Notes under the pieces: generated by a model
The model's database searches: none
Told to the model about the DNA's origin: nothing
What the model saw: only the letters and a program-made list of their open reading frames with translations
Translations under genes and position numbers: made by a program
NCBI RefSeq assembly: GCF_004118155.1
Contig: NZ_SAIQ01000002.1
Location: 586,487-650,486, forward strand
Length of the DNA: 64,000 nucleotides
DNA from: Edaphocola flava
GTDB taxonomy: Bacteria; Bacteroidota; Bacteroidia; Chitinophagales; Chitinophagaceae
Reading direction: 5' to 3'
Shown: positions 62,030 through 64,000 of the stretch, piece after piece
Layout of the letters: every line of letters starts with the position of its first letter
How positions within the stretch are numbered: the first letter of the stretch is position 1

Positions 62030-64000
62030 ATGATGCGTCCCGTGCAACAATCCGTTTTCCTGGTCACCCCTCCGTTTACACAGCTCAATACCCCATACCC
62101 GGCTACTGCTTACCTCAAAGGTTTTCTGAATACCAAAAACATTGAGTCGCACCAGGCCGATCTGGGTATACTGGTCATCAACGAGTTGTTTTCTGCAAAG
62201 GGGCTGGAATCCTTGTTTGCCGAGATTGAGGCCGGCGGTTATGTGCTCGATGGCAATATAGCCCGTATCATGACCCTGAAAGAGGATTATCTGCACACGA
62301 TAGACCCGGTCATAGCCTTTCTGCAGGACCGCAATCCTACACTGTCATACGCCATCTGTACCGGTAACTATCTGCCAGAGGCAAGTCGTTTTGAGCAGGT
62401 GGCTGACCTGGAGTGGGCCTTTGGTACACTGGGTATCCGCGACAAGGCACGACACCTGGCTACCTTATATTTAGAAGATATTTCAGACCTCATCATTGCT
62501 ACCGTCGATCCGTTGTTCGGGTTCAGCCGGTATGCCGAGCGACTGGCCAGCAGTGCCCGCTCTTTTGATGACCTGTACAATGCCTTAAAGGCACCGCCTA
62601 CCTTTACCGATCGCATATTGCTGCGCATACTGGAGGAGCAACTGGCGCTGTACAAGCCTACCTTGATGGGGCTTTCGGCACCATTTCCCGGCAATCTGTA
62701 CAGTGGTCTGCGCTGCGGACAATATATCAAACAACATCACCCCGACATCAAGATCTGCCTCGGCGGCGGTTATGCCAATACCGAGCTGCGCAGCCTGAGC
62801 GATGCCCGGGTATTCGAGTTTCTGGACTATGTAACCCTCGACGATGGCGAGGCGACCGTACTGCACCTGATCGAGATGCTGGAGGGCAAGCGCGATATAC
62901 ACTTTCTCAAGCGCACCTTTGCTTTGGATGAAGAGGGTGTGGTACAATACTACAACGGCACCATAGCCGGAGATTATAAGCAGGCCGATGTGGGTACGCC
63001 CGATTACGGAGACCTGCCGCTGGACCGCTACCTGTCGGTGATAGAAGTAGCTAACCCGATGCATCGCCTCTGGAGCGATGGCCGCTGGAACAAGCTGACC
63101 CTTGCACATGGCTGCTACTGGGGCAAATGTACCTTCTGCGACATCTCGCTCGATTATATTAAAAATTACGAAGCTACTACGGCTGTAGTGCTGGTTGATC
63201 GTATGGAGCAGCTGATCCGCGAGACGGGACAGCATGGCTTCCACTTTGTCGATGAGGCAGCACCGCCTGCACTCATTCGGGAGGTGGCGCTGGAGATCCT
63301 GCGCCGTAAGCTGACCATTACCTGGTGGACCAATATCCGTTTCGAAAAAAGCTTTACCCCCGACCTGTGTCGCCTGCTGGCGGCCTCGGGCTGTATAGCG
63401 GTATCGGGCGGGCTGGAGGTAGCCTCTGACCGATTGTTGCAACTGATCAAGAAAGGGGTAACCGTAGCCCAGGTGGCTAAGGTGGCCGATAGCTTTACCG
63501 AAGCGGGCATTATGGTACATGCCTACCTGATGTACGGCTTCCCTACACAGACCGAGCAGGAGACGATCGATAGCCTGGAGGTGGTACGCCAGTTATTTGA
63601 ACTGAATGTGGTACAATCGGGTTTCTGGCACCAGTTTGCCATGACGGCACACAGCCCGGTGGGCATGAATCCTGAGCTCTTTAAAGTGAAAAATGTGCTG
63701 GAGGGAGTAGGGGCATTTGCCAATAATGACCTGCCGCATATAGATGAGACGGGAGCAGACCATAGCCGTTATGCCGGTGGTCTGAAAAAGGCGCTGTATA
63801 ATTATATGCATGGTATCTGTTTCGACTTCCCACTGCAGGATTGGTTTGACTTCCGGGTGAAACGACCAACCATAGCCCCGGATTATATAGAACGCAGCCT
63901 GGCCGAAGCACCGGAGCCGCCATTGCGCCCCAGTACCAAGATCGTATGGACGGGCAAGCCGCCGCAACTGGAGGTAAATCATCAGAAACATAAAGGTAAG
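62030..64000 (+). CDS. B12-binding-domain radical SAM protein, 3' partial
   Basis: The frame opens at ATG 62030 (MMRPVQQSVFLVTPPF) and stays open to the window end, so 657 residues are visible and the end is missing. The N-terminal part (about 1-290) is a cobalamin-binding-like Rossmann domain (FLVTPPFTQLNTPYPATAYL, then LGGGYANTEL). The radical SAM domain starts near residue 345 with the cluster cysteines C362, C367 and C370 in GCYWGKCTFCD. The spacing is Cx4CxxC rather than the usual CxxxCxxC. Later blocks GCIAVSGGLEVASDRLL and YLMYGFPTQTEQE fit the family. Substrate unknown. The neighbouring region has no RiPP precursor that I can recognise. Confidence 0.85.
   Translation, partial: MMRPVQQSVFLVTPPFTQLNTPYPATAYLKGFLNTKNIESHQADLGILVINELFSAKGLESLFAEIEAGGYVLDGNIARIMTLKEDYLHTIDPVIAFLQDRNPTLSYAICTGNYLPEASRFEQVADLEWAFGTLGIRDKARHLATLYLEDISDLIIATVDPLFGFSRYAERLASSARSFDDLYNALKAPPTFTDRILLRILEEQLALYKPTLMGLSAPFPGNLYSGLRCGQYIKQHHPDIKICLGGGYANTELRSLSDARVFEFLDYVTLDDGEATVLHLIEMLEGKRDIHFLKRTFALDEEGVVQYYNGTIAGDYKQADVGTPDYGDLPLDRYLSVIEVANPMHRLWSDGRWNKLTLAHGCYWGKCTFCDISLDYIKNYEATTAVVLVDRMEQLIRETGQHGFHFVDEAAPPALIREVALEILRRKLTITWWTNIRFEKSFTPDLCRLLAASGCIAVSGGLEVASDRLLQLIKKGVTVAQVAKVADSFTEAGIMVHAYLMYGFPTQTEQETIDSLEVVRQLFELNVVQSGFWHQFAMTAHSPVGMNPELFKVKNVLEGVGAFANNDLPHIDETGADHSRYAGGLKKALYNYMHGICFDFPLQDWFDFRVKRPTIAPDYIERSLAEAPEPPLRPSTKIVWTGKPPQLEVNHQKHKGK

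Noticed and set aside
62585-63520. A 311-codon minus-strand frame inside the radical SAM gene
   Set aside because: The plus strand carries clear B12-binding and radical SAM motifs through the whole interval; the antisense frame has none.

Overview
The window looks like chromosomal DNA from a Bacteroidota member, most likely order Chitinophagales (Chitinophagaceae or a close relative). The evidence is as follows. Promoters fit the Bacteroidota form TTG-N17-20-TAnnTTTG upstream of several genes. Shine-Dalgarno sequences are mostly absent. There are TonB-dependent receptors with carboxypeptidase-regulatory N-termini, proteins ending in YPNP-type type IX secretion sorting tails, LVIVD-repeat lipoproteins, and a fused alpha/beta E1 dehydrogenase. 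The genus assignment is inference. I see no rRNA, tRNA, CRISPR array, phage, transposase or complete insertion sequence. This is mostly housekeeping and envelope chromosome with a few accessory spots.

Layout. 1-10.6 kb: a 5'-truncated branched-chain 2-oxoacid dehydrogenase E1, a PhyH dioxygenase/hydrolase pair, a MocR-type regulator, a GINT1_N-like protein, a DUF1835/cupin pair, an RsmB-type RNA methyltransferase and a TonB-like protein. 10.8-26.8 kb: a large secreted metallophosphatase, nadC with a lipid kinase, a C-terminal processing protease, an orphan HsdR-N-like nuclease, AMP nucleosidase, an M1 peptidase, nrnA with an FKBP isomerase, two LVIVD lipoproteins, the E2 subunit of 2-oxoglutarate dehydrogenase, a MurG-like glycosyltransferase and a 44-residue lipoprotein. 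26.8-37.5 kb: a TonB receptor, a second S41 peptidase (a lipoprotein), a secreted protein with DFDPGPG repeats, a three-gene operon containing a SMI1/KNR4 protein, release factor 3 and a LysE-type exporter. 37.7-43.1 kb: two different aconitases side by side. 43.3-54.4 kb: an orphan ExbD, a C92 amidase-like protein, two paralogous outer-membrane proteins (one frameshifted), a four-gene two-component operon, kdsB, a CBS protein, an ECF sigma/anti-sigma pair, an MscS channel and an HD hydrolase. 54.7-64 kb: ilvE, rdgB, zapA, ftsY, a 925-residue TonB receptor, an 824-bp repeat-rich intergenic region and a 3'-truncated B12-binding radical SAM protein.

Working together. Central carbon metabolism (E1, E2, both aconitases, ilvE) is spread out rather than clustered. 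Envelope functions (TonB/ExbD, outer-membrane receptors, T9SS cargo, KdsB, MscS) dominate the rest. Convergent genes meet in two ways: they overlap or abut (17420-17461, 18737-18745, 8552/8553, 56932-56951), or they are separated by very long, nearly perfect hairpins (1858-1902, 33121-33163, 44662-44700, 49703-49755).

The best candidates for something undescribed are: the phased AAAAAGCT array at about 61537-61735; the 46250-48878 signalling operon, in which a six-helix membrane protein is translationally coupled to a histidine kinase that has no sensor domain; and the family of long AAA/AGA-triloop hairpins. None of these could be tested by database search here.
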